64,000 nucleotides of DNA. Source: Callipepla californica brunnescens (taxonomy: Eukaryota; Chordata; Aves; Galliformes; Odontophoridae). The stretch covers positions 1,622,001 through 1,686,000 of the forward strand of contig JALIRH010000043.1 in assembly GCA_023055505.1 (NCBI GenBank), in the 5' to 3' direction. Below, piece by piece: positions 46,281 through 59,090 of this stretch; the first letter of the stretch is position 1, and the number at the start of each line of letters is the position of its first letter. Below the pieces are notes generated by a model. The model did no database searches and was not told where the DNA came from. It was given only the letters and a program-made list of their open reading frames with translations. The position numbers and the translations under genes are program-made.

Positions 46281-47149
46281 GATCCCAAGCCGTGCCAGGA
46301 CGCGAGCAGCACGGCAGCGCTCCCCACGCCGACCCCCAAAGCGTTCCCTTCGGGGAAAGGGCTCGGGCAGTCCGGACTTGGGGAAATAGCATCCCTCGCA
46401 GCCCCGAACTGGAGCAGCCCCGCAGGGCTGGCTGCCCCCTGAGCCCCCCCGTAGGGGGTGGGTGGGAGATGGGGGGCTGTCGTTATCGCAGCGATGCCCC
46501 CGGAGCAGCATCTCAAAGCGAAGCCGCTGCATTTCAACGCCCCATTGAGGAACATCGGGTTCCGGCAGATAACGCTTTGTAACCACACGCGGTGTGAATG
46601 GGTCTCAGCATCGCCGCTATTTACATCAGCAAAGGGCTCTTCGCGCTTAACATCACCCCCACCAACACGGAACGCCCCGAGGGCTGAGGATGCAACCGCT
46701 CAACACAATCCCCCCCCACCCCAAAGCACCGCCCCATTCCTCCTTTTCACCTCGGGATTACCCACCCCGGCACCGCTGTGCTCCAAAATCCCTCGCAGTG
46801 CACTTCTCATCCTTCCCTAAAGGCGGCGGACCGCCCTCGGTCGGTGCTTTTTCACCCCAATGTGCGTGCAGGTGGATGTCCTCCTGCCCGGAGCCCACCA
46901 CCCATCCCCCCCCAGCCCCCACGTCCCCACCTGAGGCTGCTCGCCCCAAATAACCGGCAGGGCAGCGTGTGAGCTGCCACCGACCCGCTCCTCCCTGCAG
47001 ACAGAGCTGCTCCACCGCTCTGACCCTAAGGATGCCTGATCCCAACCCCCAACAGCCCCTCCCCGTGCTGGGTTGCACACAGCGGGTAACTAATCCAGCC
47101 AGAACTCACTCCTCCTCGTGTCTACCCCAAAAAAGCACTACAAAGATTT
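46281..47149. other. spacer between FAM174C and CIRBP
   Basis: GC-rich unique DNA with no recognised coding exon. A moderate-GC patch at about 46490-46640 contains TTTGTAACCACACGCGG and CGCTATTTACATCAGC. Confidence 0.5.
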
Positions 47150-47307
47150 CTGTTTTCACACCATGGCGTTTTATTCCAGCTTTTCAGTTGGCGTTACTGC
47201 TCTGACTGATTTACGTATAGGAATCAGCTACAGCTCCACTCAAAGCTCTTCATCTCCACTCCTCCCCAAGGCCGTCCTTCTCACGTCTTCTCCAGAGCGG
47301 TTCACTG
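47150..47307 (-). other. CIRBP: candidate alternative terminal exon of CIRBP
   Basis: On the minus strand a strong acceptor (GCTTTTTTGTTTCAG) ends at 47308. The following sequence reaches a canonical AATAAA at 47170-47175 with GTGTG-type sequence beyond. With the segment 47451-47563 it forms a believable spliced 3' end in the same orientation and base composition as the CIRBP tail. It has no long open frame. A separate noncoding transcript is possible. Confidence 0.5.
47170..47175 (-). terminator. CIRBP: distal poly(A) signal for the CIRBP alternative 3' end
   Basis: Context on the gene strand is CTGGAATAAAACGCC. It marks the point where AT-rich CIRBP-type sequence gives way to GC-rich spacer. 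Confidence 0.5.
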
Positions 47308-47450
47308 CTGAAACAAAAAAGCAGACGGTCATTTTAAAGGCTGAGCTGTGTCCATTTTAACCTGCAGCAGCACTCCTCCCTCAAGCAAGGCAGCCTTCGT
47401 ATTTCAGCTCAGCAAACGCTTTGGGGTCGAGGACTGCAAAGAGACATTAC

Positions 47451-47563
47451 CTGGTTTGCAAACTCCGGGTTCGTGCTTCTTCTTCCCTGGTAGCAACACA
47501 CTGCCCCTTCCTCAGAACCCGCGGTCAGCTGCAGAGCTCAGCGTCCACCTCCTCCTCTTCAGC
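47451..47563 (-). other. CIRBP: candidate alternative penultimate exon of CIRBP
   Basis: A 113-nt segment between CTTTGGCAG and a GTAATG donor. Joined to CIRBP exon 5, which ends on the first base of a codon, it would read Gly then TGA at once. The product would be 167 residues, lacking the ATHNE tail. Another frame reads A-E-E-E-E-V-D-A-E-L-C-S then stop. Confidence 0.5.
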
Positions 47564-49446
47564 CTGCCAAAGCAGAAGTGCATTAATAATGGTATCCAAC
47601 AGAGGCTTTTCGCATCGCCACCCGCCTCCCAACACAGGTCACGTCAGGGTTTCACAAGCCATCGCTGAACCCATCACATCACAGAAGCACAGTGTGGGAA
47701 AACTGTTCCAGGGCTGGCTGCTGCCTTTGATATGCCAGCCAGTGTATCACTGGATCCCTAAGCAGAGAGTTAACCACTTTGACATGGCTGCTTAGGAAAA
47801 GTGTGGGCTATGGGAAAAAGTTAATGGCAACAAGTAGGATGGCAAAGAAAGCTACAATTAAAGTGAGCAACTTAATGAAGGCTAGAAAAGATTCTCAATA
47901 GATGAACACATATCAAGTCAGGGAATTCGGTTTCCCATCTTGCTTCCGTACCTACTATAGCAAGACATGACTGCATGCCCAACTCTGATCTGTGGAACTG
48001 AAGTTGTGCCACAAGCCAAAGGTTGCATACGGCATGGGTTAAAATTTGTCCATCCGTTGACCAAAATTGTCAAAGGAATATTTCACAGGTACATTAGACT
48101 TTCAAAATGAGCTCTCAACAAGAGGAAGGATGCGGACATGAGCAAAAGGAGTTACCTCGAATTACAGGACTATTTCCACATATGAACTAGCCAAGAGAGC
48201 AGCTTTCGTCTCAGAGGTTTCTGTTGGAGGCACAACACTTCTTTTCTCCAAGGACACTGCAGTTTCCATATGCTAGCAAAGAATTCTTAGAACTTGTAAG
48301 GCAATGACAAAGCTAGCTAATTACGGCAGTTTACCTACCATTCAACACTCCAGTAACTAGTCCAGTTACCAAAGGGCTAATTCTTCACTACGCAGGACAC
48401 TTCAGTGTTTTAAAAGCAACATCACTCATCCTCACTACCCCTGCATTCCCTCGGCTTGCAGCATTACAACACCCGAAGGCATTGGCCTCTATAGACAAAA
48501 AGTTGAACTGTTCTTACGTTGATCAATTCACATGTCAAGACCAGCTTAAATTCTAGCAGCTGTTCAATGCTCTTACACTAGCTAAGTCTTCTCTCTCCTC
48601 TGGCATCTTCTACACAGACAGTTTAGTCTTCAAGGACTGTGTTGTGCAATGAAATGTAAATGTCAGGAGCAGAGTTCATTTCAGACGGTCTTTTAATAGG
48701 CTTCGTAAAGCCAAAGAAAAACTGTATACAAGAATCCTTTACCACTTCAAATACAATATCAATGGAATATGCATATTTCTTCCAGTAAAAAAGGACAATA
48801 TAAATAAACATTTTCAAGAACCTCTTTTATGGTAAGTTTGCAAGTCTATTTCTGGGTAATTTACATCGTTACAACAGTAAAAATACCGTTATGCAGGTTG
48901 AACATACAAGCAAGTTTCTCTTTAGATATATCAAGGTGGTTTGCCTTCCAATTTGTACCCAGGCTGCATTCCTACCTTGCTACACTAAAGGAATGTTACA
49001 AAAGACGAAGGTAATGCACTTGAAAAATAAAAAGAGAAAAAACCCAAGTCCACAGCTTGTTCAGCTTCTAGTGAACGTTGAATTAAAGGTCCTTTCTATC
49101 TCAAAAGAAACTGAATTGGGGCCCCAACTTCACGACTTTTAGAAGCAAAAAAAAAAAAAAAAAAACCCAAAAAACACCTCGGCTCATCATGAAGTGTGAA
49201 ACAAAATCGGAAGTGCTTTCAAAAGAAGATTAAAAACACTTGAAAGCAGAGCTTTCCTAAAGAAAAGTCTCATCAGACCATCTCGTATCAGAAGCTGTCA
49301 GGCTGTGTTTGACAAAGATTAGAACTGATCATACTACAAAAGTGAAAATACAAGGAGATGTACTACACAATAACGATTTCAGCGAAGCTCCAAAAATCTT
49401 TATAAATACAGCCATTGGAAGGACGATCTTGAGTCAGGAAGGATTT
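47564..49446 (-). other. CIRBP: AT-rich CIRBP 3' UTR and downstream intron-like DNA
   Basis: The sequence past the CIRBP stop is much more AT-rich than anything else of this length in the window. A proximal poly(A) variant ATTAAA at 48692-48697 would give a 3' UTR of about 0.77 kb. Beyond it the DNA reads like an intron leading to the alternative exons. A 17-A run lies near 49149. No coding frame is supported; a 64-codon open frame at 48623-48817 looks random. Confidence 0.6.
48692..48697 (-). terminator. CIRBP: probable main CIRBP poly(A) signal (ATTAAA)
   Basis: It is the common one-base variant of AATAAA, and no AATAAA occurs between it and the stop codon. The resulting UTR length is near that of the mammalian gene. 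Confidence 0.45.
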
Positions 49447-51014
<1,568 letters not shown>

Positions 51015-51498
51015 CGCGACCTGCCGAGCCAACGAGCCCCCGCTCAGCGGCGCTCCGAGTCCTCCCGGCCGCCAGGGGGCGTGCCGCACCGCCCGCGGGG
51101 CCGCGCCGTCGGCAGCGCGCATGCGCGCCCCCTCAGGAGGGCCCCCGCCGCGCCGACCCCCGCCCGGAGAGAGACCCCCGCCCCCCGCCCGCCCCGCGGC
51201 GCAGGCGCAGTCCGACGCCCCTCCTCCCTCCCGCCGCCATTTTGCACGGCCGAGGCCCGTCGCCATTTTGTTTCCGAGCCGCCCCTCAGCGCCCGCCCGG
51301 CCCCGGCCCCGCAGCGGCCGCCACACGGAGCGGCCGCACCGCGCTCCCCGCGGCCGCGGAGAGCCCTGGCCGTGCGCGGTCGCCCCGCTCCGCGCCGAAG
51401 CGCGGCCCCAACCCCCACCGCTCCGGGAACGCGGAGCCCTCGAGGCCGCGCTCCGAGCCCCTCCCGGCCGCCCGCAGCCCGCCCCGACGGGCGCTTAC

Positions 51499-51555
51499 CG
51501 GCGTGCGGAACTCCGAACACCACGCAGCACTTCAAAGCTTCAGCGCGACGAACGC
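51499..51555 (-). other. CIRBP: CIRBP noncoding exon 1
   Basis: A GTAAGC donor follows 51499, and a TATA box lies about 25-30 bp above the presumed start near 51550. The roughly 50-nt 5' UTR exon is separated from the coding start by an intron of about 0.48 kb. Confidence 0.7.
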
Positions 51556-51559
51556 GGCG

Positions 51560-51900
51560 GCTGGCGGGGCGGCGGCTTATATACTCCCGCGCCCGGTCCC
51601 GCCCTCCTCATGAATATGCAGATCAGTCCTCGCCGCTAGGCGGGGCGAGCGGCGTCACCAAAGCGCCGCCGCCGCGCCGCCATCGGATTGGGCAGGCGCT
51701 TGTTAATATTCATGAGGAGCTCGGGGAGGCGGGAGCGCGAACAAAACCCCGGCGGCCCCTCCTCCCACGCGGGGGCGGGGCGCGGAGCGCGGCGCTGATT
51801 GGCTGCGAGCGCCGAGCCCGTCGGGCGCGGGAGCCCCTGTGAGGAGGATGGAAGTGGAAGCCGCCGATTGGCCGCCGGCCGCCCTCGCCCCGCCCCCTGG
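51560..51900 (-). promoter_or_regulatory. CIRBP: CIRBP promoter: TATA box, CCAAT boxes, inverted repeat
   Basis: On the gene strand TATATAAG covers 51576-51583. Three CCAAT boxes in transcript orientation (ATTGG on the plus strand) lie at about 51686, 51799 and 51865. The 12-mer CCTCATGAATAT (51606-51617) is repeated as its exact reverse complement at 51706-51717. The first copy runs into ATATGCAGAT, an octamer-like site. The whole lies in a CpG island. A divergent antisense transcript is possible, as human has CIRBP-AS1. Confidence 0.75.
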
Positions 51901-52099
51901 CACGCCGGGTGGGCGTGGCCGCGCTGCCCCAGTTTCGCGCCCTTCGCGGCAATGCGGCGCCCGCAGACAAAGGGGCGGCGGAGGGGGCGGGCGCCATCTT
52001 GGGCCGCGGGACCGGGTCCCCTCCGCCTGCGGGACGGGAACGGTTCGCGTTCGCCAAACAAAACCTCAGCCCCTTTAACGCTGAGACGTGAGTGTGAAT

Positions 52100-55000
52100 A
52101 GGATTCACCCCCCCACTCCCCCCAAACCGCGGCCCAGAGGAGGAGGAAGAGCCCTCATGAGGGGAGGGGGGGGGAGGGGCGTCCATTGAGGGCAGAGCAG
52201 AGAGCAGGCCGGGAAGCGTTAAGCGATGGCCCCTACGGGACGCGGCGGTGGACGGGGCTCTCCTGGCTGAGGAGCCGGCCCCAGAAAGCTGAGGACGCGG
52301 TGAGGATGATGACGGTGTCCTTCCTTCGGTATCGGCAGAGCCGCTCCGTTATCCGAGCTGAGATCGCCGGCGCTGCCCCGCATCTGCTGCTCTCCGGAGG
52401 TTTCCCCTGCTCCAGATCCGCTCGTTCCCTCTGTGACCCACTCAGAGCTGCGGCACCGGGAGCGGCTCAGCGAGCGGAGCCCGGCGGATTCCGCGGCTCG
52501 TTAAGGCAGCTAATTGCACCGGGAGATGTGTCAGCCCAGCAGACCTCCCTGCAGCAGCAGCTGGCACCGGCACGGCCCTGCTCAGAGCATCCCAAAGCAC
52601 TCCTTGGCACAGCGAGGACACTGCGAGGTCACGACAGGCACTGCTGCATCTCTCGCATCCTTCAGCCCTCCTCCTGCCCTCGTTGGTCTCATCCATCTTT
52701 TTTTCTAAGCTTCCAGCCACGGATTATGGCACCAAACACGGTCTAAACGATACTCACACCCCAAAGGCAGCACATCAGCCTTTGGTGCCATGCTGACACG
52801 GTCTCTGTGAGGGTGGGAAGGAGCCCGGGTGGGCACTCAGAGCCCCGCAGCCGTAGCACAGCTCTGGTTTACAGGAGCTCTGCAACAGACAGAACAAAAA
52901 AGTCCACTTGGACGAGTTTACTCTGCACCCTGACAGCACCTTGGAGCCCAGGACCCTCTCCCCACACCGAGCTGCCCCTGCACTCCGTGTTCCTGCTGAG
53001 AGCACAGAAAACAGCAGCAAAGAGGGGATGTGAGCCAGGGTCCCCCCCCCCCCCACCAGACCCACGCAGAGCCCTCCCCACGCACGGGGCCCCCCAGGGC
53101 CGTTCCCACTCCCATCAGCAGCACAGAGCAAAACGCTGCGCTGGTTCTGCACGCGGAGCTCCGGCCCCAAAGCCCACAGGACAAAAATATTCCCTCCTCT
53201 CTTACTACCGTCCCCCGGGGGAGTTGCTTATCCAGTTTTGCAGTACAGAAAAAAAAAAAAAAGAACTAGAAAAAAAAAGCCCTGATGCAATCCCACCGTT
53301 GCCATGGCGAGAAGCGTTGCTGCTGCATTTCCCTCCGTGATTTACTGTGACCGCGACTCACCGTGTTACAGCACAAAGCAGCAGCAAGCAAAGGGATCAG
53401 GGGCTCCAGCAAAGCTGCACAAAGTCCAGGTGGGGACCCAGAGTGCCAGGACATTGCTCTGAGCTCTGCTGTTCCCCTCCACCTCTTGCATTCCCCCCCT
53501 CCCCTTGCCAAGCAGCCCTGCAGCAAGCAACGTACCCAATGCAGGGCCCCGATTCGGGGACCCACAGCCCCCCAGGCTGAAGGATACGTCCCCAAAGAGC
53601 CCAGAGCTGCTGCAGGGATGGGAGCAGGACCTCGAGCGGGGAAATGGGGCTGCAGGAGGGGACGGCAAAGGGAAATGCTGAGAACGCAGCACGTGGAGCA
53701 GAGGGACCCAACCCCGGGATGGGGCTGGCACGGTAACCATGGCAGCGCTGTAAATGCTGCAGCTCCGAGACGCTGCTTTATCCGAACCCATCTTTGTTCA
53801 CACGGGGTAAGCCGATGTCCCCGAGCTGCGGTGTGGGGTCCCGGAGCTGGGTCCCCGAGCTGCGCTGGGTGCTGCTCTCCGTTATGTGAGCGCGGCCCTT
53901 ATGAAGGTCGCGGGATGCTGCTGCTGCCCGAGGGCGGCTCGGTGGGGACGCGGGGAGCTCTGCTTGCGGGGGACAAAGCCGCCACTGCCACGACCGCAAC
54001 ACACGAACCCGGCCCCGATGAGCTCATCCCGCACCGACCCCCTCCGCAGCCGGGCTGTAACCCAACCCAAGCCCTCCCCGAGCGGATTCCTGTCTGTCTG
54101 GGTCGCTTTCTCCCCGCAGCTCCCAGGCATGCGGCTGCTTCTTTTTTCTCCCCCCTCCTTTAGGCAGAGAAACGGGTTGGGAAGGCTTCCCCCCCCCCCC
54201 CATCTCGCAGGGCAGGCAGCAGCACGCCTGCGTGCGGAGCCGCAGCTCTGCAGCTTGGGGCCGCGGTGCGGGACGGGGACCCCGCAGCTCCGCTCAGCCC
54301 CGACCCCTTTGTCTTTGCAACCCCGCACCGTCCCATTGCGTGGCACTGAAGGGCGGGGGGGCTGCACGGCGATTCGGGTTGGGTGGGCAGCGCGGGGGGG
54401 GGGGGGGGATCGTGGCCCCGGAGCCCCTCGCCCCGCTGCGCCGTTACCTTGGTGCTAAAGCCGGCGCTTTGTGCGGCCGTCCGCCCGCAGCTGGCTCTTG
54501 GCAGGAGGGCAGGCTCCTTCAAAGGGCCATTCACGGGGCCTCCCCGCTCTGCCTTCCCCCGCGGCCGAGGTGGGGGCTTTTCTCACGCAGGCGGATAATG
54601 GGGCTGAGGCCCCGCGACGGGGCCAGGTGTGAGCCCGCGGGGACGCGCGGCCCTGGGCTGAGCTCCCACCCCCCCCACGAGGGACAGCACCCACCCACCT
54701 GGCGGCACCCCACGTCCTTCTGCGTGGGAGCAGCACCCCAGAAGCCCAGGCTCACCCCAAGCTTCTGCACACAGCCCATGGTCCGTCCCCCCCTCCGGAA
54801 GGGGAGCAGCCCCCCAGCAGCGAAACCAATGGGTTCGAGGGGATGCACCCCCAGGGCTCTGCTTCTCGCGGGCACAAAGCGCCCTGCTGCACGCTAGAAG
54901 TGCTTCCCCCCCCTCCATGAGCCCCCCCAGAGCCCCCGCAGCGCTACAAAGCCGCTAACAGTGCTGCCCCAGCACGCCGGCACTGCGACGTGAGCTGCTT

Positions 55001-58000
55001 CGCAATGCCGCGGGGGCTGCAGGAGGGGGGAGGGGGGTCCCACCCGTCGGGGGAGCAGGAGGGAAGCTCGTGAAGCCCCCCCAGGCCGGGAAAGGCAACC
55101 ACAGCCCCCACCGCAGCTGCTCTTAAAGCCGCACAAACGAGCAGCAGCGATGCCGTTAAATCCCCTCCCAGCTGCCGGGCGATCCCAGCGCAGCTGGGCG
55201 GGGGGGGGCTCCGTGTCTGCACGCATTCCTGCAGCCCGCTTCCCCTTCCCCCCCCCCGCGGTCCCCCAGCACCGTGCTGCTGCCCCTACATGGCTGCGAG
55301 CGGGGCGGGGGAGGGGGGGCTGCTCCGCACCCCCTCGGCAGCGGACGGGAAGCGGTGGGGGGCTGCTATTGTTCAGCGCGGGCGGATCCACAGACAAAGG
55401 GGGGGAGCGGGGGCTGGGAGCCTGCGGGGAGGGGGGGGGGAGGGCAGGCGGAGGGTAGGGAGGCACCCGCTGGGGGGGGGGGGGGCACACAAAGAAGGCA
55501 GGAGGGAACCGGGAGCGACCCCGAGAGATGCGAGCAGCTGGGAAGGAGGGAGCGATGTGAGCGCTGAGATGAGTTGTGCCGGCCTCAGCCGTGGGGCCAG
55601 AAGCATCCAAAGGGGTTCGGGTACAGCTCTGCCCCGGCCGGAGGGGGCCCTGGGGGGCACCCACCGCTGCCCTTCCTCCCCCCGCCTCCTGCACCGTCCG
55701 TGTTTTGGAAAAAAGAAAAGAAAAAAAAAAAGATAAAAATAAATAAATAATAATAATAAAACGCAAACAAAAAAAGAAAAGCGAGATCCGGGAAGCGGGG
55801 GTGCGGTTCCTGTTTTAACGCCCACGGCTCCTGCGCTCGGCCCCCCCCCCCCCCCCATACCGCTGCAGGCAGGGTGCTGCGGGGGGGGGGCTGCTGCGAG
55901 CAGCGAGGCCTGCGGTTCTGCACAGCTCCTGCACCCCCCGCCCCCACCCCGGGCTGTCTGTGCGGGTGGGCAGTCCCCCGAGGGGCGCGGGATGGGGAGG
56001 GGGGACACGCGTGGAGCCCGCGCCCAGCCCTGCCCCACGGCACGCACGGGCAGGGCACGGCTCTGCCCCTCTCCCTGTGCTGCTGCTCCCACCCGAGAGC
56101 TTCCCCGTGACCCCGGCCCTGTCCCCATCCGGCCCCGCCGTCCCGCGGGGCCCCGCGCCCGTGGGTGCTGAGCACTGCCGTGGCGATGGCAGCAGAGGGC
56201 AGCCACGCTACGTGCACGGCACCGATCCTGCGCGGCGCCTGACGCGCGTGTAACCACGCAGCCCCTCCGTGTGCCACGGCCGCAGCCGCACCCACGCCCG
56301 CGTGTCCCCTCCGCGTTCCCACGAGGCCCCCGATACCCCACGGCACGCGGGGCACCCCGCGTCCCAGGGCTCGGGGAGCAGCCCTGCAATCAGAAGCGGT
56401 GCGAGCTCCGCTCCCGTCCTCGAGTGACTGTCTGCCGCGGGATGAATCACTGCTCCGCTCGTGCCTCAGTTTCCCCCGAGGGCCGACGGCCCCGGGCTCA
56501 TTGCTCAGCGCAGGACAGGGACCAGACAGCGCCGGGGGCCACGTCTGCCCACTCTGTCCTGGGGCCACACTCCCTAAGCCTCCCCTCCCCCCCCCCACAG
56601 CCCCCCACTCCCCCGCGTGTTCTGAGCACACACTCAGCGCTACGTGCCGCTTCCAGCACCGCAGCCATCGCCGTGCAAGCTCGCAGCAGCATGTGCGGTC
56701 ACCCCCACCCCCACCCCCCCGTGCTGGTGCTGGCTCCCGGGCCCCTCAGCGGCTGTGCCCACGCTGCGCCCGCTGCAGCCATCCCCATGGCAACGCTGCA
56801 GCTTTATCAATGGGGACGGATGCGGGAATGCGCCGGGAGAGGTGGGAAGAGGAGGAGCTGGCTGGGGAAGGAGGGGGGGGGACAGGCCATGGGGGGCCGG
56901 GGGAGCTCACAGGGGGGTGTGCTGAGGATGTGGAGCCCGGCAGGCTGCGGGGGGGCTCGGGGTGAGCATCCTTCCCGAGGGGAAGCTGCTCCCTGCTGCA
57001 GGCGGGCAGGTTTTCCTGTTCCTGCACGGAGGGAAGAGCCCCGCGCTGGGGGCAGCTTCCAGATGCGAGGAGAGCAGGATGCTGCTGGGGGGGTGGGGGG
57101 GGTTAACACACAGAAAGGGGACACTGCACGGTGCTCAGCGCTGGGACAGCAGTGAGTCAGGGTGCCCGCTCTATTCTCGGCCTGACGCTGAGTCAGCGTG
57201 CGGCCCCAGGCATGGCACACAGCCCCACGCTCCGTGTTCACATCACAGCTCCAGTGGGGGAGCAGTGCTGGGCCCCCCCGGGGCTGCAGTGCGCAGTGCT
57301 GAGCCCACACCCTGCCCAGGGCCCTCTGCATGGCCCGTGGGACACGGCTGGGATATATTCCCCCTCCTCCTTCCCAGGGCGCTGCTGGCACGAAGGCACC
57401 ATTCGTTCACACTCGTGCACGCTCCTCGTGCATGCACGGGCACACACGATCCCCCCGTGTGTGAGCACACGCATCGCTCACGCGCAGCGTGCTTTGCTGC
57501 ATGCACGGCTGGCTGCACCACGAGCCCACGGGTGAGCTCCCAGTCAGCCCATGCGTGAACACGCCATGCATCTGCAGGCGAACAGCCCAAAGTGTTCACG
57601 CATGACATGGTCCCCAGGAGGGACCCAGCACAGCCCACGGCTGTGGGGTGAGCGGCTCCAGTTGAGCCTGGGGGGTGCGGTGGGGAAAAGGTTTTTGCTT
57701 TGGGGTTGTGTTAGTGATGAGGAGTCGGAGTTAATTGGCAGTAAATTCGATTAAGCAAAAAAAAAAAACCCATCCCCAGCAGATCCACCAGCAGCACTGT
57801 GCGCCTTCACACCTCGGTGTGTGTACCGGGGAGGGCTGTGACCCAACCGGGAGGGCACGGGGACAGGGATGGGGGTGAGGTGGGTGGGAGGAAGCGTGGC
57901 TGGCGGGGGCCGTTTCCGAGCTGCTCACCCCAGGAAGCAAAACCTCTGCGCCCGCACACGAACCTCTTCCTGAGCTCCTGTGCACCCTCTGTGCCCCGGC

Positions 58001-58950
58001 CCCATCCCGGCTCAGCACCACACGACCTCATGCACGGGGTGGGGGGGGGGCACAGGCAGCAAGACCCTCCCCACCTCCAGGGGAACGGCAGCCCTATGCC
58101 CCTCGTGTGCACAGTGCTGCAGGGATGGGCACAGCCCTGCTGCCTCTTCCAGGAAGGGATGAAGAGGAGGAGATGGGATCTCGGGTTCACACCAGCTCAG
58201 CGCTTTCGCAGCCCTCACCAACCCCGTCACACCCGGCTCATCACACACACACACCACGGCCGGGCCCCCGGCCAAACCCACAACACACAGCGGAGAAAAG
58301 AGCGAAAAGGAGAAAGAAAGAAAGAAAAATGCAGCGAGCGGATGACCCTTTTTCCAGCCTCACCACAAAGCATTCCTGACACGTCGGGCTGAAGCGCGAG
58401 GTGTACACGGGGTGCATCATCAGAGGGGTGCCACCGATGGGAAAGCTTTGGGCTGAGAACGGCCAAAACTCAGTGCAGGGATGGAGCAAGGGCACAGGGC
58501 AGCAACGTGGGCAGCCGAGCTGAGCCCATGGGGTGTCCGGGCAGGATGCAGCCGGCCTGCACTTATGGCCATTGGGATTTACAACTGCTGGTGGAGGGAG
58601 AAGCCGGCAGCCACGGCCCAGGTGAGCCCGGACATGGGAAATCCCCGTCTGCCGGAGCCAGGCTTCCTGCTCCAACCCTGCCTGGCCCCGAGGTGCGTTC
58701 ATCCCGGGGCTAAAATGGGGATTCGGGGGCTCCCCGTCCCCGTTGCCGTACCCGAGCCATGTCCTGGGGCAGCCTGCCCGCGCTCCCGCCCCGTCTGCCG
58801 GCCCAGGAAAGATCCTCGCCGTGCCCGGAAACTTGCTGACTTCTGAAAAATGGGTATTGGAAATAAAACCTCATCCGAAGGGCCGGGGAATGCGGGCTGG
58901 CAGCGGGGCCGAGGCTGGCGTGTGCGAGCAGCAGCCGTGCCGCCGCGCTC
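52100..58950. other. upstream intergenic region, no coding exon seen
   Basis: GC-rich unique DNA with homopolymers, an A-rich AAT tract near 55740-55760 and CpG-dense patches. No exon of MIDN (expected upstream of CIRBP) or any other known gene was recognised in any frame. An RFX-like half element GTTGCCATGG is near 53298. Divergent noncoding transcription from the CIRBP CpG island could extend into its low end. Confidence 0.5.
57153..57195. promoter_or_regulatory. paired AP-1 sites, the second a palindromic MARE core
   Basis: TGAGTCA occurs at 57153-57159 and 57189-57195. The second sits in the palindrome GCTGAGTCAGC (57187-57197), the core of a Maf recognition element that also satisfies the antioxidant-response core TGACNNNGC on the other strand. 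Confidence 0.5.
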
Positions 58951-58954
58951 TAAC

Positions 58955-59090
58955 GCTTTATTAATCACGGCCTGGATCAGCTATTCCATTATTTTGCCTG
59001 GGATCGATGCTGGGCTGGCAGCCCTGTAATTAACTGACTCAGCCTGTTTACCCTTCACAAAATCCTGGCCAAGCGCTGCTTTTTCCCCCT
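58955..59090. mobile_element. ancient CR1/L3-type LINE fragment
   Basis: The run CCATTATTTTGCCTGGGATCG, GCTGGGCTGGCAGCCCTG, TAATTAACTGACTCAGCC and CCCTTCACAAAATCC matches the order and wording of the reverse-transcriptase region of old CR1/L3 LINEs (antisense sense not fixed). It is heavily diverged and too short to code. It carries one AP-1 site at 59035-59041. Confidence 0.5.

Noticed and set aside
47118..47795. Plus-strand open frames at 47.1-47.8 kb
   Set aside because: They are antisense to the splice-bounded CIRBP 3' segments, with no supporting promoter or domain.
48623..48817. 64-codon minus-strand open frame in the CIRBP tail
   Set aside because: It is hydrophobic AT-rich sequence in the 3' UTR or adjoining DNA, with no family match and no reason to be translated.
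49178..49192. ATGATGA on the minus strand as the C box of a C/D snoRNA in the CIRBP tail
   Set aside because: No matching D box or terminal stem lies at a suitable distance; it runs into a poly-T tract.
58955..58962. AATAAA on the minus strand as the MIDN 3' end
   Set aside because: It lies inside the LINE-like relic, and no midnolin coding sequence is found in the 5 kb above it.
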